Shown here: piece by piece, positions 34,842-42,547 of the stretch
Layout: every line of letters starts with the position of its first letter
How positions within the stretch are numbered: position 1 is the stretch's first letter
Assembly: GCF_900119495.1 (NCBI RefSeq)
Contig: NZ_LT632435.1
Span: 1,616,996 to 1,679,298 of the forward strand
DNA: 62,303 nucleotides
Source of the DNA: Arcanobacterium urinimassiliense
GTDB lineage: Bacteria; Actinomycetota; Actinomycetes; Actinomycetales; Actinomycetaceae
Direction: 5' to 3'
Notes under the pieces: generated by a model
What the model was told of the DNA's origin: nothing
The model's input: the letters and a program-made list of their open reading frames with translations, nothing else
Databases searched by the model: none
Position numbers and translations under genes: made by a program

Positions 34842-35213
34842 TTACTGCGCCACTATTTCTTTTCCAAAGGGGAAACAGACTAGTGGAATAAGTTTTAAGT
34901 TTGCCCAGGCCATCGGCAGTCCGATTATGGTTACTGCTTGCGCAAAGGCGGTGATTACATGCCCGAGCGCCAGCCACCAGCCCGCAATAAAGAACCACAC
35001 TATATTCATCAGCGCACTGCCTCCGCCGGCACTGCTCTTATCTACTACCCGCCGCCCGAAAGGCCAGAGCACATAGCCGGCAATACGGAAACTAGCCAAT
35101 CCGGCCGGTATCGTAATTATGAATAAGAAGCTGATGAGGCCGGCTAATATATAGCCACAGAAAAGCCAGAAGCCACCTAAAACTACCCAAATTATATTTA
35201 GTATCATGCGCAT
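34842..35213 (-). CDS. YccF domain membrane protein
   Basis: A 123-aa inner-membrane protein with two repeated YccF halves, each with a Trp-rich helix pair: NIIWVVLGGFWLFCGY and NIVWFFIAGWWLALGH, followed by IPAGLASFRIAGYVLWPFGR and GLPMAWANLKLIPLVCFPFGK. The ATG at 35213 has AGGAGA 7 nt upstream; the TTG before it falls on that ribosome site and is rejected. The function is unknown. It is convergent with etfA. Confidence 0.88.
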   Translation of the reverse strand: MRMILNIIWVVLGGFWLFCGYILAGLISFLFIITIPAGLASFRIAGYVLWPFGRRVVDKSSAGGGSALMNIVWFFIAGWWLALGHVITAFAQAVTIIGLPMAWANLKLIPLVCFPFGKEIVAQ

Positions 35214-35404
35214 AAATATTCTCCTCAAGAAATTATCGCCTTTTAAGTATATATAGATGGCTTATTTAGCGTATAGAAAATTATCGGGCGTATAAGCCAA
35301 TTATAAGTAATTATTCGGCGCATAAATGTTGTAAATGCCGTAAATAATTAGTGGGCTATGCGCAAATCACTTACGAAAATTTTAAAAGCAGAAACGGCGA
35401 AAAA

Positions 35405-35450
35405 GAGTAAAAAGCGAGGGCGGCCATCCACGCAAACCGACCGCCCTCGC
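35405..35450 (-). terminator. Minus-strand rho-independent terminator
   Basis: GCGAGGGCGG and CCGCCCTCGC form a perfect 10-bp stem around a 17-nt loop; on the minus strand it is followed by a run of Ts. It is placed to end transcripts from the CtpE-like gene, about 200 nt past its stop. Confidence 0.7.
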
Positions 35451-35458
35451 AGGGGAAA

Positions 35459-35487
35459 CAATATTGGAGGCACTAATTCCAATATTG
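35459..35487. repeat. Perfect 10-bp inverted repeat
   Basis: CAATATTGGA, a 9-nt spacer and TCCAATATTG. It has no T-run on either side, so it may be an operator or an RNA hairpin rather than a terminator. Confidence 0.6.
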
Positions 35488-35646
35488 CATATTCATTTTA
35501 GTATTCAATGAGGAAGAAACTTCCCTGGATTCAAGAAAAACTCTATTTGCACTTCTACAAATATCTCCGCTATCCCAGGAAGCGTTCTCGATAATGATTC
35601 TATTAATTAATTACGCAGTTGTCTAGACTTAGGGTACACTTACTTT

Positions 35647-38094
35647 TTATTGATTTTTCAATCGCTTATTCCAAATCTTTTTTACCCCGAGCAGCAGTTC
35701 GAGCAGCACTATTCCGCCTACTCCGCCTGCTAATCCGCACAGCATAAAAGATAAATTCGTGGAATCTAAATGGAAGATTTGCTGCGTAAAACTCCACGTA
35801 AAAATAATCGAATAAAAAATCAGCGGCAATAAAATAAGTAAAACTTTCCACAGCTGCCACGGCCGAGCCACTTGTACCAACACCCAAGTGGCCGAGATAA
35901 TAAGTGCAGCTAACGCTGCTGTGGAAGCCTGCATAAGCAGCTGCGGAGTCATGACGCTCTGCTGCGCCCGCACCCCGATATAGGTAAAGAAAGCTGCACT
36001 TGCCACTGCCACACCGGCGGGGAACGAAAAAGCGAGTACGCGCCGCGTGAACCCGGGGCGCGCCCGCTGATTATTAACTGGGAGCGCCAAGATAAAAGCC
36101 GGAATACCAATTGTGAACCAACCGGTAATAGTCACGTGGATGGGTTGAAAAGGAAAAGGCACTCCGGCGAAAATCACTAGCATTGCCAATAAGGCAGAGT
36201 AGACGGTTTTCGTCAAAAAAAGTTTTGCCACTCGCTCGATATTGCCGATCACTCTTCTTCCTTCGGCCACCACATACGGGAGCGTAGCAAAGCGATTATC
36301 GAGTAACACTATTTTTGCCACGGCACGCGCAGCTGAGGAGCCATTCCCCATGGCGATACTGATATCAGCATCCTTCAGAGCTAAGACGTCATTCACCCCG
36401 TCGCCGGTCATCGCTACCGTATGCCCCGCTTTTTGAAGCGCCCGCACCATTTCTTGCTTCTGTGCTGGGCGCACCCGGCCAAATATCTGGTTCTGCTCAA
36501 CTTTCGCGGCCAATTCATCCGGCGCAAGCTCTCGCGTATCTACCGCCGCAACTTCTCCCATTCCGAGCCGACGCGCTACCGCCGCTACGGAGACGGCGTT
36601 ATCTCCAGAGATTACTTTTATCTCCACGCCTTGCTCGCGGAAAAAATCCAGAGTCGCGGCGGCGTCAGGGCGAATCTTCTGCCGCAGAATAAGCACCGCC
36701 CGCGCGCGCAGCGGCGGTAGCGCGCTGCCAACCGAATTTTCATTCTCTAAATCTGCACTGCTCTCACCTAAGAGTAATACCCGTAGCCCTTGGGCGGCGG
36801 CTGGCTCCCAATAGCTGCGATAGGTACCCGCCGCATCCAAAATATCGGGAGCTCCGAGGAGAAAAGTGCGATGACCAGTGGCAATAGTGGAAGTAGCTGG
36901 CAGAGGATTCTGCACTTCAGAATTAGATTTCCCGCCTATCGCTTCCGAAAAAACTACTCCCGACCACTTATCACGCGAATTAAAGACTTTGCGCCCGTGC
37001 ACTTCCCACAGTTCTGCGGGGCAAGGAAAGACCTCTTGCAGAGCTTTTATCGTGGAGTTTGGGGCGGGATCTGCCCAAACTAGCTGCGCTATTTCCGATT
37101 TAAGTTTTTCCGCTGGCTCAGCTCCGATAATTTCCATTTCGGCGAATTCCAGCTCTGCCGCAGTTAAAGTACCCGTCTTATCAGCGCAGACTATATCGAC
37201 TCGCGCCAGACCTTCAATAGCGGGTAACTCTTGCACTAGGCATTTGCGTTTGCCGAGGCGAATAATTCCCAGCGCGAAAGCCGTAGAGGTGATGAGCACT
37301 AGACCTTCTGGCACCATTGGCACTAAAGCACCTGTAATAGCGAGCACCAGCGCCCGCCAATTGTTTCCAAGAAATCCGGCTTGCGAAATTACGGTGAAGA
37401 TTCCTACGGGGATGAGAATCCACGTAATATATTTCAAAATGCTGTCTATACCCGCCTGCAGCTGAGATTTATCGAGGGAAAATTTCGCTGCTTGCGCCGT
37501 CAAACGCGCCGCATAGGAATCAGCCCCTACTTTTTGCACCCGATAGCGCCCGGTGCCCGCCGCCACAAAAGAACCGGAGTAGATAGCATCTCCTGCTTTT
37601 TTCTCCACTTCCGTGCTCTCCCCAGTGAGGAGGGATTCGTCCATCGCTAAGTAGTCGGCGCTCAGCACCTGCCCATCTACTACCACTTGGCTACCTGGTT
37701 GCAGCACAATCACATCGTCAATCACTAGATCTTCTTGCGCACACGGGCGGCACTCCCCATCCCGCACGACGAGAGGCTGCTCCGCACCGATTATGGAAAG
37801 CGAAGCGAGGGTGCGGCGCGCCCGAAATTCTTGTACCGCACCAATTACCGAATTGACGATAATAAGTAGACCGAAAGCAGAGTTTATCCAAGAACCGGTG
37901 CTGATTACCATCAAAAAAAGTACGCCGAGAATTGCGTTAATGCGGGTAAAGACGTTGGTACGCACGATATTCCAAAAACTTTTACCTCCGCGCGGTGGCA
38001 AAACATTCCGCTTCCCGGCGGCGGCACGCGCGCGCACTTGCGCTGTACTCAAACCGGTAGCAGCGTAATCTACAGCGGAATCAGACTTGCTCAC
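35647..38094 (-). CDS. P-type cation ATPase, CtpE-like
   Basis: A membrane pump of 815 aa. The actuator domain has MDESLLTGESTEV, the phosphorylation site is DKTGTLT (in VCADKTGTLT), the hinge is TGDGVNDVLALKDADISIAMGNGSSAAR, and the membrane motif before the site is VPEGLVLIT. There is no N-terminal metal-binding domain. The VPEGL motif and overall length match mycobacterial CtpE, reported as a Ca2+ transporter, so calcium is the best guess for the ion. It lies 51 nt after a SufR-like cysteine-containing regulator on the same strand, a likely two-gene unit. Confidence 0.88.
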   Translation of the reverse strand: MSKSDSAVDYAATGLSTAQVRARAAAGKRNVLPPRGGKSFWNIVRTNVFTRINAILGVLFLMVISTGSWINSAFGLLIIVNSVIGAVQEFRARRTLASLSIIGAEQPLVVRDGECRPCAQEDLVIDDVIVLQPGSQVVVDGQVLSADYLAMDESLLTGESTEVEKKAGDAIYSGSFVAAGTGRYRVQKVGADSYAARLTAQAAKFSLDKSQLQAGIDSILKYITWILIPVGIFTVISQAGFLGNNWRALVLAITGALVPMVPEGLVLITSTAFALGIIRLGKRKCLVQELPAIEGLARVDIVCADKTGTLTAAELEFAEMEIIGAEPAEKLKSEIAQLVWADPAPNSTIKALQEVFPCPAELWEVHGRKVFNSRDKWSGVVFSEAIGGKSNSEVQNPLPATSTIATGHRTFLLGAPDILDAAGTYRSYWEPAAAQGLRVLLLGESSADLENENSVGSALPPLRARAVLILRQKIRPDAAATLDFFREQGVEIKVISGDNAVSVAAVARRLGMGEVAAVDTRELAPDELAAKVEQNQIFGRVRPAQKQEMVRALQKAGHTVAMTGDGVNDVLALKDADISIAMGNGSSAARAVAKIVLLDNRFATLPYVVAEGRRVIGNIERVAKLFLTKTVYSALLAMLVIFAGVPFPFQPIHVTITGWFTIGIPAFILALPVNNQRARPGFTRRVLAFSFPAGVAVASAAFFTYIGVRAQQSVMTPQLLMQASTAALAALIISATWVLVQVARPWQLWKVLLILLPLIFYSIIFTWSFTQQIFHLDSTNLSFMLCGLAGGVGGIVLLELLLGVKKIWNKRLKNQ

Positions 38095-38145
38095 AGCACA
38101 AATCTACCGCAAAATACCTCCGCAGCACATAGAGTATTAGAGAAC

Positions 38146-38880
38146 TTACTCCCCAGAGGAATTCTCGTGTAAATGTACTTCGCAAATTCCCGAACGGATA
38201 CACGGAAATAGGGCTGCGTTTTCGCTCTCTTCGCTCATATCTTCGACCAACCGCACCAGTTGCCCCCGATGTACTTCGCAGATAAGCGGATTAATAGTGC
38301 CATCAGTATCTAGGAAAGGGCAAGCATGCATCTGCAAGATATTTTCACTACCCTCTTTTATGACGGCGGCATGCCCAGCCGCAGAGAGCAGTGAACGCAC
38401 TACCGCCATACGCTGAGTGCGAGTGAGTTTGGAATACTCCTGCCCGGTATCCACGCGGTAGTCTATTTCTTTATGAATCAGCCCGCGCATGGTACTTCCC
38501 CAGGCCGCCCCCAAAGCATAGGCTTTTTCCTGCGGATTATCCCAGGTGGAAATCATTTCGCTCACTGCTTTCATGAAGCGCGAAATATAGGCTCCGTTTA
38601 CTACGTCATTCTGTGGCGCGATAGAGAAATACCCCCACGACGGGCGGCCGCGCCCAGGACTATCAATTTTTTTGCGGCTCACGAGCCCAGCGGCGTAGAG
38701 AGAATCGATACTTTCGCGCACGGAATTGTGGTGCAAATTCTGCCGCTCTGCTATTTCTGCGATTGTGATTGGGCGCGTGAAATTTGCCAAATAGGAGAGC
38801 ATAGCCTGCTGAGCAGTGGAAAGGCGAGCGACTGTCTCGAGCATCTCATTTGCTGCTGCCGGAGGGGGCACGCTAGACAT
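38146..38880 (-). CDS. SufR-like winged-helix regulator with C-terminal cysteines
   Basis: A 244-aa transcription factor. The ATG at 38880 has AAGGAG at ideal distance; an extension to 38907 runs through that site and is rejected. The N-terminal winged helix holds ITIAEIAERQNLHHNSVRESI with a wing SPGRGRPSWGY. The C-terminal part has four cysteines arranged C-x13-C and C-x5-C (ACPF, LICE, FPCIRSGICEVH), plus nearby His residues. This is like the Fe-S binding region of SufR-type repressors. It precedes the CtpE-like pump, so it may regulate ion uptake in response to redox or Fe-S status. Direct evidence for a cluster is lacking. Confidence 0.78.
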   Translation of the reverse strand: MSSVPPPAAANEMLETVARLSTAQQAMLSYLANFTRPITIAEIAERQNLHHNSVRESIDSLYAAGLVSRKKIDSPGRGRPSWGYFSIAPQNDVVNGAYISRFMKAVSEMISTWDNPQEKAYALGAAWGSTMRGLIHKEIDYRVDTGQEYSKLTRTQRMAVVRSLLSAAGHAAVIKEGSENILQMHACPFLDTDGTINPLICEVHRGQLVRLVEDMSEESENAALFPCIRSGICEVHLHENSSGE

Positions 38881-39273
38881 ATTCAGATTCTCCTTAAAAT
38901 TTCCCAAAATACCGCATTGTAAAATTGCAAAACCAATATCCCAATAATATACCTAGAAAAATCCAAATAAGCGGGCATAAGGCCTACGGCGCCCGGAAGA
39001 GAAAGTGGCAGAAAATTTACACGCGGCAACTCAAGCCGTTTTCCCTTGACTTTCGGTGAAAATTTCGGCTGGGTACCAAAATAAAGCATCCGTAAAATTC
39101 ATTTACGAAAGCGAAAAATAACTTAATTTACAGTTTATTTTCGAACTAGCAGGGGAAATTCTCTTTAATAAAGCGAGTTTTACTCGAAACTCGAAACTCG
39201 AAACTCGAAGCTTGCCGACCGCAGTTCTCAGCTCTCAGTTTGCAGCCCGAAGCTTCAAGCTTCAAGCCGGCGC
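38881..39273. other. AT-rich intergenic region with short tandem repeats
   Basis: About 390 nt, no gene seen. It holds the upstream region of the SufR-like gene at its left end, and short tandem repeats at its right end (four ACTCGAA units from 39182, then CTCAG and AAGCTTC repeats up to about 39266) just before the MoaB/MogA stop. Confidence 0.5.
39182..39209. repeat. 7-bp tandem repeat, four copies
   Basis: Four perfect copies of ACTCGAA, followed within 60 nt by partly repeated CTCAG and AAGCTTC units. A short microsatellite that may vary in copy number between strains. Confidence 0.75.
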
Positions 39274-39819
39274 CTATTCTCCGGTAGGCGTTTCCCGCAT
39301 TTCTTCTACGGCATATTCCAAAATAGGAAGCAATACAGCCAGAGCGTCGTCTACTCCCGCTATATTTCCACTGGCGTTTACCACCAAAGTGCGGTGCCGC
39401 CCTGATACCAGCACTCCGGCGCGCCCACGGCTGAGAATAGCCTGCGGATAGCCACTTTCCACACCACGCTGGCGAATTTGCTCCGCAATTCCGGGGATAT
39501 CGAAACGCAACAACGGATCCATTGCGCGCGCCGTATAATCTTGCGCCGAAATGCCGGTGCCACCGGTGGTAAAAATCAAATCAACTTCGTTATAGGCAGC
39601 TGTCTGTACCGCTTCTGATATTTCCCGCACGTCGTCGCCCGAAGTAGCTTTGTACACCACTTCTACCCCGGCTTCTTCCAGAATACGTACCGTGTGCAGG
39701 CCAATCGCATTCTTTTGCTCTGAGTTCTGCCCAAATTCCTTTGCTTCTATTTCCCCGAATTTTGCATCCGAAACTACTATTACCGCCGCCGTAATTTTTC
39801 CGCTCGTTTTTTCGCTCAT
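39274..39819 (-). CDS. MoaB/MogA-family molybdopterin adenylyltransferase-like protein
   Basis: A 181-aa protein of the MoCF_biosynth fold. Key motifs: VVVSDAKFGE at the N-terminus, GDDVREISEAV, the substrate loop LIFTTGGTGISAQDYTARA, LSRGRAGV and the C-terminal VVNASGNIAGVDDAL. The family adenylylates molybdopterin before molybdate insertion. No other molybdenum cofactor gene is nearby, which is common for the actinobacterial copy. The element att site starts 68 nt beyond its start codon, so the integration did not touch it. Confidence 0.88.
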   Translation of the reverse strand: MSEKTSGKITAAVIVVSDAKFGEIEAKEFGQNSEQKNAIGLHTVRILEEAGVEVVYKATSGDDVREISEAVQTAAYNEVDLIFTTGGTGISAQDYTARAMDPLLRFDIPGIAEQIRQRGVESGYPQAILSRGRAGVLVSGRHRTLVVNASGNIAGVDDALAVLLPILEYAVEEMRETPTGE

Positions 39820-39886
39820 TTCCCTCTCCCTTCGGGCAGTTGTACCTCTTTGGCTATTTCTAATTTACCTACTACGTAGTTTGCCC

Positions 39887-39940
39887 AAACCCCGCCAAAT
39901 CAACGATTCAGCGGGGCTATCAGCGGTGACGGTGGGAGTT
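39887..39940. repeat. Distal att site (copy of tRNA-Ser 3' end and terminator)
   Basis: Matches 43958-44011 in 48 of 54 positions. Shared uninterrupted blocks are AAATCAACGATTCAGC and GCGGTGACGGTGGGA; the second is the tRNA-Ser 3' end. Here the CCA-encoding bases are changed, so this is the displaced original end, or the incoming copy, of the tRNA 3' sequence. Confidence 0.85.
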
Positions 39941-39989
39941 TCCACCAATACGCCATTGACCTTTATAAATACACATTAAATAATTGAAA

Positions 39990-40006
39990 TGTCGGCACGC
40001 TGTCGG
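39990..40006. promoter_or_regulatory. Candidate integrase arm sites, distal end
   Basis: Two direct TGTCGG motifs (39990-39995 and 40001-40006) 11 bp apart, 50 nt inside the distal att. The same pair with the same 11-bp spacing lies inside the other end of the element. Such paired repeats are typical of arm-binding sites for tyrosine integrases. Confidence 0.6.
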
Positions 40007-40039
40007 AATTTTAATTATTTAACGATAGAAAGAAACATA

Positions 40040-40375
40040 ATGAAAGCCAAACATGTAACCCTTACCGATAGCCTAATTATTTCTACAAGTGTACAAGATT
40101 TAGAAAACAAAATCAGGGAACAACTACCACCATGGGCGAACAGTATACAAGTAATAGATTACGGTCGGCCTGAAAGTAGCGTATACGTCTCTTACCAAAG
40201 CAGCGAGTACGATATGGGGATATGCCAACTATTCGCGAGCGCTGACCCTAGCGAACAGTTAGGAAAATGGGAATGGGTTATACAGTATGAACACCACGGG
40301 AACGATTTAGCAAGCGTTAGCGACTTCGTGGCAGAGTTAAACAATTTTCTTACACGTTTTCAAAATTCAAAATAA
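40040..40375 (+). CDS. Unknown 111-aa cargo protein of the mini element
   Basis: I do not recognise this protein. The ATG at 40040 is preferred, with a purine-rich GAAAGAAA upstream; an in-frame start at 39989 would run through the TGTCGG repeats. It is soluble, mildly acidic, without signal peptide, membrane segment or clear motif. A beta-rich middle (SVYVSYQSSEYDMG; WEWVIQYEHHG) is flanked by a C-terminal amphipathic helix (DFVAELNNFLTRF). It is the only plus-strand gene of the element and stands between the distal att and a noncoding region, the position where satellites and small islands usually carry accessory or defence genes. Confidence 0.65.
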   Translation: MKAKHVTLTDSLIISTSVQDLENKIREQLPPWANSIQVIDYGRPESSVYVSYQSSEYDMGICQLFASADPSEQLGKWEWVIQYEHHGNDLASVSDFVAELNNFLTRFQNSK

Positions 40376-40419
40376 AACTATTAAACATATATCGCGCGCG
40401 CGATTTAGCCTATAAACTT

Positions 40420-40704
40420 ATGTGCACGGGGCAGGGTACGCCCGCGCATAGTTGGCCGTGACCGCTTCGCGTATAGGCGCTGTGACTCTGTACGGGTTTT
40501 CTTTAGCCTTATGGTCGTGCATGTGTTCTAGATATGCCCGTTAAGGGGTCTAGAATCTCCTCTGAGCGACTTTGACGCTATTCTTGTGGTAGGGTAGCGG
40601 TATAGGATGTTGAGCGTCTCTAGTGCCGTTCTCCCCTTGTTGTTTCGGTGCATGTGAATATCCCCCGTCTAGTATTTGTGTGGTTTTCTACTAGGCGGGG
40701 GATA
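40420..40704 (+). ncRNA. Candidate structured RNA of the mini element
   Basis: A segment of about 285 nt, richer in G and C than its surroundings, with no reading frame but an end formed by a 16-position terminator. It includes a perfect 7-bp hairpin TTCTAGA/TCTAGAA (40526-40555) and several short GC complementarities (GGGTACGCCC). The plus-strand gene upstream ends at 40375, so the segment could also be its long 3' untranslated region. The 5' boundary is a guess. Confidence 0.4.
40659..40704 (+). terminator. Strong rho-independent terminator
   Basis: Sixteen positions (TATCCCCCGTCTAGTA with TACTAGGCGGGGGATA, one G-U pair) around a 14-nt loop, followed by CTCTTTTAA. It terminates the candidate RNA or the cargo transcript. 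Confidence 0.8.
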
Positions 40705-40910
40705 CTCTTTTAACAATAAATAAATTCGTAATAGCTTAGTAATTAATTAGTAATTGAAAGTAATCCTAGGATAGGACAAGGACAGGTACACGGGTTAGAA
40801 CTAGTTAAGTTTATTGTTTTCTTTCCTTTTTTCGTCATTACTAACTTAATTTTCTATTCTTAGCCTAGTTTGATGTTGAGAAATTAAATTTTGCCGCTTT
40901 TTCAATAAAA

Positions 40911-40950
40911 TTCCCCTCCCCGCACAGCTTTGCTGTGCTAGAGAGGGGAG
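40911..40950 (-). terminator. Terminator of the integrase operon
   Basis: A nested stem: GCACAGC/GCTGTGC inside CCCCTC/GAGGGG, with an AATTTTATT tail on the minus strand. It lies about 40 nt past the stop of the last minus-strand gene of the element. Confidence 0.75.
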
Positions 40951-40990
40951 TGCCATATTAGAGAAAACGAAACATTAGGGAATTAAAGAA

Positions 40991-41461
40991 TTAAGATTCT
41001 TGTTCTTCTTGTTTTGCTTTGTTTCGGTTTCTATAGGCTTGCTGGGCTGTTCTGTTGTTTTCTCTTTTTCTTGCTCTTTCCGCTTCTGTTGTTTGCCATT
41101 CCCACGACACATAAAGCCCGTGAGATTCTCGCACTATTAGCCCCGCTTCCTCTAAGTCGTCCATGACTTCGGGTATTGCGTAAGGTATTCCGGTAACGTA
41201 TTTGCTCGCGTTCTCGTCGATGTCGTAATACTTTCTAGGAATGTATCCGTCTGTTCGTAGAGATAGGGCGGTTATGAGTAGCCATACAAAGCCCGCGAAC
41301 GCTTCAGAGGTTAGCCCGCGATATTTCGGGTCGGTTATTATTTCGGTGTTTATTCGCACGTCTAAGGGTTTTGTTCTATAGCGTCTGTCCCGAGTTCCTA
41401 AAAGTGGGTTTTGCGGTACATTGTCTAGATCTCTGTAGCTTTCTATATTGGAATTTTCCAT
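40991..41461 (-). CDS. Replication-initiator-like winged-helix protein of the element
   Basis: A 156-aa protein with an excellent ribosome site (AAGGAGGGGG). After an N-terminal segment, the part VRINTEIITDPKYRGLTSEAFAG, then LITALSLRTDGYIPRKY and PEVMDDLEEAGLIVRESHGLYV, looks like the N-terminal winged-helix domain of phage replisome organisers. The C-terminus is a long Arg/Lys/Glu-rich helix (ERARKRENNRTAQQ). A DNA-binding role in replication of the excised element is likely but inferred. It is last in the leftward operon. Confidence 0.6.
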   Translation of the reverse strand: MENSNIESYRDLDNVPQNPLLGTRDRRYRTKPLDVRINTEIITDPKYRGLTSEAFAGFVWLLITALSLRTDGYIPRKYYDIDENASKYVTGIPYAIPEVMDDLEEAGLIVRESHGLYVSWEWQTTEAERARKRENNRTAQQAYRNRNKAKQEEQES

Positions 41462-41483
41462 TTTTCCCCCTCCTTTCTTGTGT

Positions 41484-41696
41484 TTAGTATGCGTAACTGT
41501 TCGCGGGTGCTAATAGTTGGGTGTCTATATCTTCGCGTCGTATTCTTAAAGCGCGTTTGCTACGAGTATTTTTCCCTAGCTTGTAGGCTTTGAGTTCTCC
41601 GCTTGCTATACGGCGATACACGGTAGGGATAGAACAGTTTAGATATTCGGCAGTTTCTTGCACGGTTAAAAGTGCAGAGTTATTTAGTGCGCTCAT
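41484..41696 (-). CDS. Excisionase-like helix-turn-helix protein
   Basis: A 70-aa DNA-binding protein of the excisionase/HTH_17 family: LTVQETAEYLNCSIPTVYRRIASGELKAYKLG, then a basic wing with RALRIRREDID. AAAGGG lies before the ATG. The position between integrase and replication gene suggests it directs excision and may repress the operon. Confidence 0.85.
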   Translation of the reverse strand: MSALNNSALLTVQETAEYLNCSIPTVYRRIASGELKAYKLGKNTRSKRALRIRREDIDTQLLAPANSYAY

Positions 41697-41918
41697 TTGC
41701 GCCCTTTCTACTAATGCCTAGAGTGCTTGCATGTTTAGAAAGTGGCTATATACAAATAAAGCCCCAGCAAAACAAAACACCTATGGCGTATCTGTTATTG
41801 CTAGGGTTTTCAGGGCGCAAGTGAAAACTTATCTAGGATAGAAAAACTATCATCTTAGAGCGCATCTAGTGATATACAAGATAATACAGAGCATTAAAGA
41901 ATACAAATTTTACGGCTT
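41697..41918. other. AT-rich gap in the element operon
   Basis: About 220 nt between the 208-aa gene and the excisionase-like gene, with no supported gene. It is AT-rich and might hold a separate promoter for the excisionase and replication genes, since the gap breaks an otherwise tight operon. Confidence 0.4.
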
Positions 41919-42545
41919 TTATTTAATGGTGTGTCGCCCTAAAATTAACGCTTCTGCTATTTCTTCCGGCGTGAAAATTTTGTCATCGCCGCATTTTATT
42001 CTGCCTGTTAGATAGTTGGTTACATATCGGCTAGTTACTGCTTTACGGGGTGTCCCCATAATAGCTATATCTAGGCTAGCTTGCGCGTAATAGTTCCCTG
42101 TATCCACTCTAGGAAAGAATATAGGGTCTATGTCGTTATATTGCATGTTTTGCACACAGTAAGCGCATTCTGCCGTATTTGTTAGGGCTTCTCTTTCTAG
42201 GTGTTGTTTTCCGTCCTCGCCAATAATTAGAGTGCTGTCTATAGCCCATATGCTTCGGTCTGTTTTCGGTATTCTATACCGCCCCGCAGTAGCGATAATT
42301 TTCCCGCAAGAAATGCACTTAATTCTTATTGTTTTCTCACATAGTTCTTGTATTTTCGCTTCTGAAAACGTAAATTCCTTATTGCCGTTTTTCATGCCGT
42401 CTTCAAAATTAAATAGTTCACGGTCTATAGCTTCTAGCGTTACCATGTACGGGTGCATAATATAGTCGTCGCCTTGTTCAACCTTTAACTCTGGCACGTC
42501 CCCTAACGGCTTCAATGAGTGGGGCAATTCGATAAGTTTACTCAT
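41919..42545 (-). CDS. Unknown 208-aa protein with two CxxC pairs
   Basis: I cannot name this protein. Residues around 77-80 read CISC and around 131-134 CAYC, a split zinc-ribbon-like arrangement with RYRIPKTDRSIWAIDSTLI between. The C-terminal part (FTPEEIAEALILGRH) resembles a small helical DNA-contact end, and TSRYVTNYLTGRIKC precedes it. It starts 2 nt after the integrase stop, so it is translated with it. It could act in excision, regulation or satellite-helper interaction. Confidence 0.65.
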   Translation of the reverse strand: MSKLIELPHSLKPLGDVPELKVEQGDDYIMHPYMVTLEAIDRELFNFEDGMKNGNKEFTFSEAKIQELCEKTIRIKCISCGKIIATAGRYRIPKTDRSIWAIDSTLIIGEDGKQHLEREALTNTAECAYCVQNMQYNDIDPIFFPRVDTGNYYAQASLDIAIMGTPRKAVTSRYVTNYLTGRIKCGDDKIFTPEEIAEALILGRHTIK

Positions 42546-42547
42546 TT

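Larger units (their letters stand above)
35214..35646. other. Noncoding region with a terminator and a perfect hairpin
   Basis: About 430 nt without a supported gene. It contains a minus-strand terminator (35405-35450) and, beside it, a perfect 10-bp inverted repeat (35459-35487), about 160-200 nt downstream of the P-type ATPase. The rest is AT-rich and contains the presumed promoter of yccF. A small RNA from the ATPase 3' region is possible. Confidence 0.5.
40376..40990. other. Noncoding part of the mini element
   Basis: About 615 nt with no supported gene. In order it holds a perfect 14-bp palindrome of alternating CG (40391-40404), a GC-richer segment that may be an RNA gene ending in a strong plus-strand terminator at 40704, an AT-rich stretch with repeated TAATTA/TTAGTAATT motifs (about 40730-40760), and the minus-strand terminator of the integrase operon. 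The AT-rich part could serve as a replication origin for the excised circle. Confidence 0.5.

Noticed and set aside
39182-39266. Possible CRISPR array
   Set aside because: Units are only 5-7 bp and directly adjacent, without spacers; this is a microsatellite.
40391-40404. Origin of replication at the CG palindrome
   Set aside because: A 14-bp alternating CG palindrome alone is not evidence of an origin; no iterons or DnaA-type boxes were recognised beside it.
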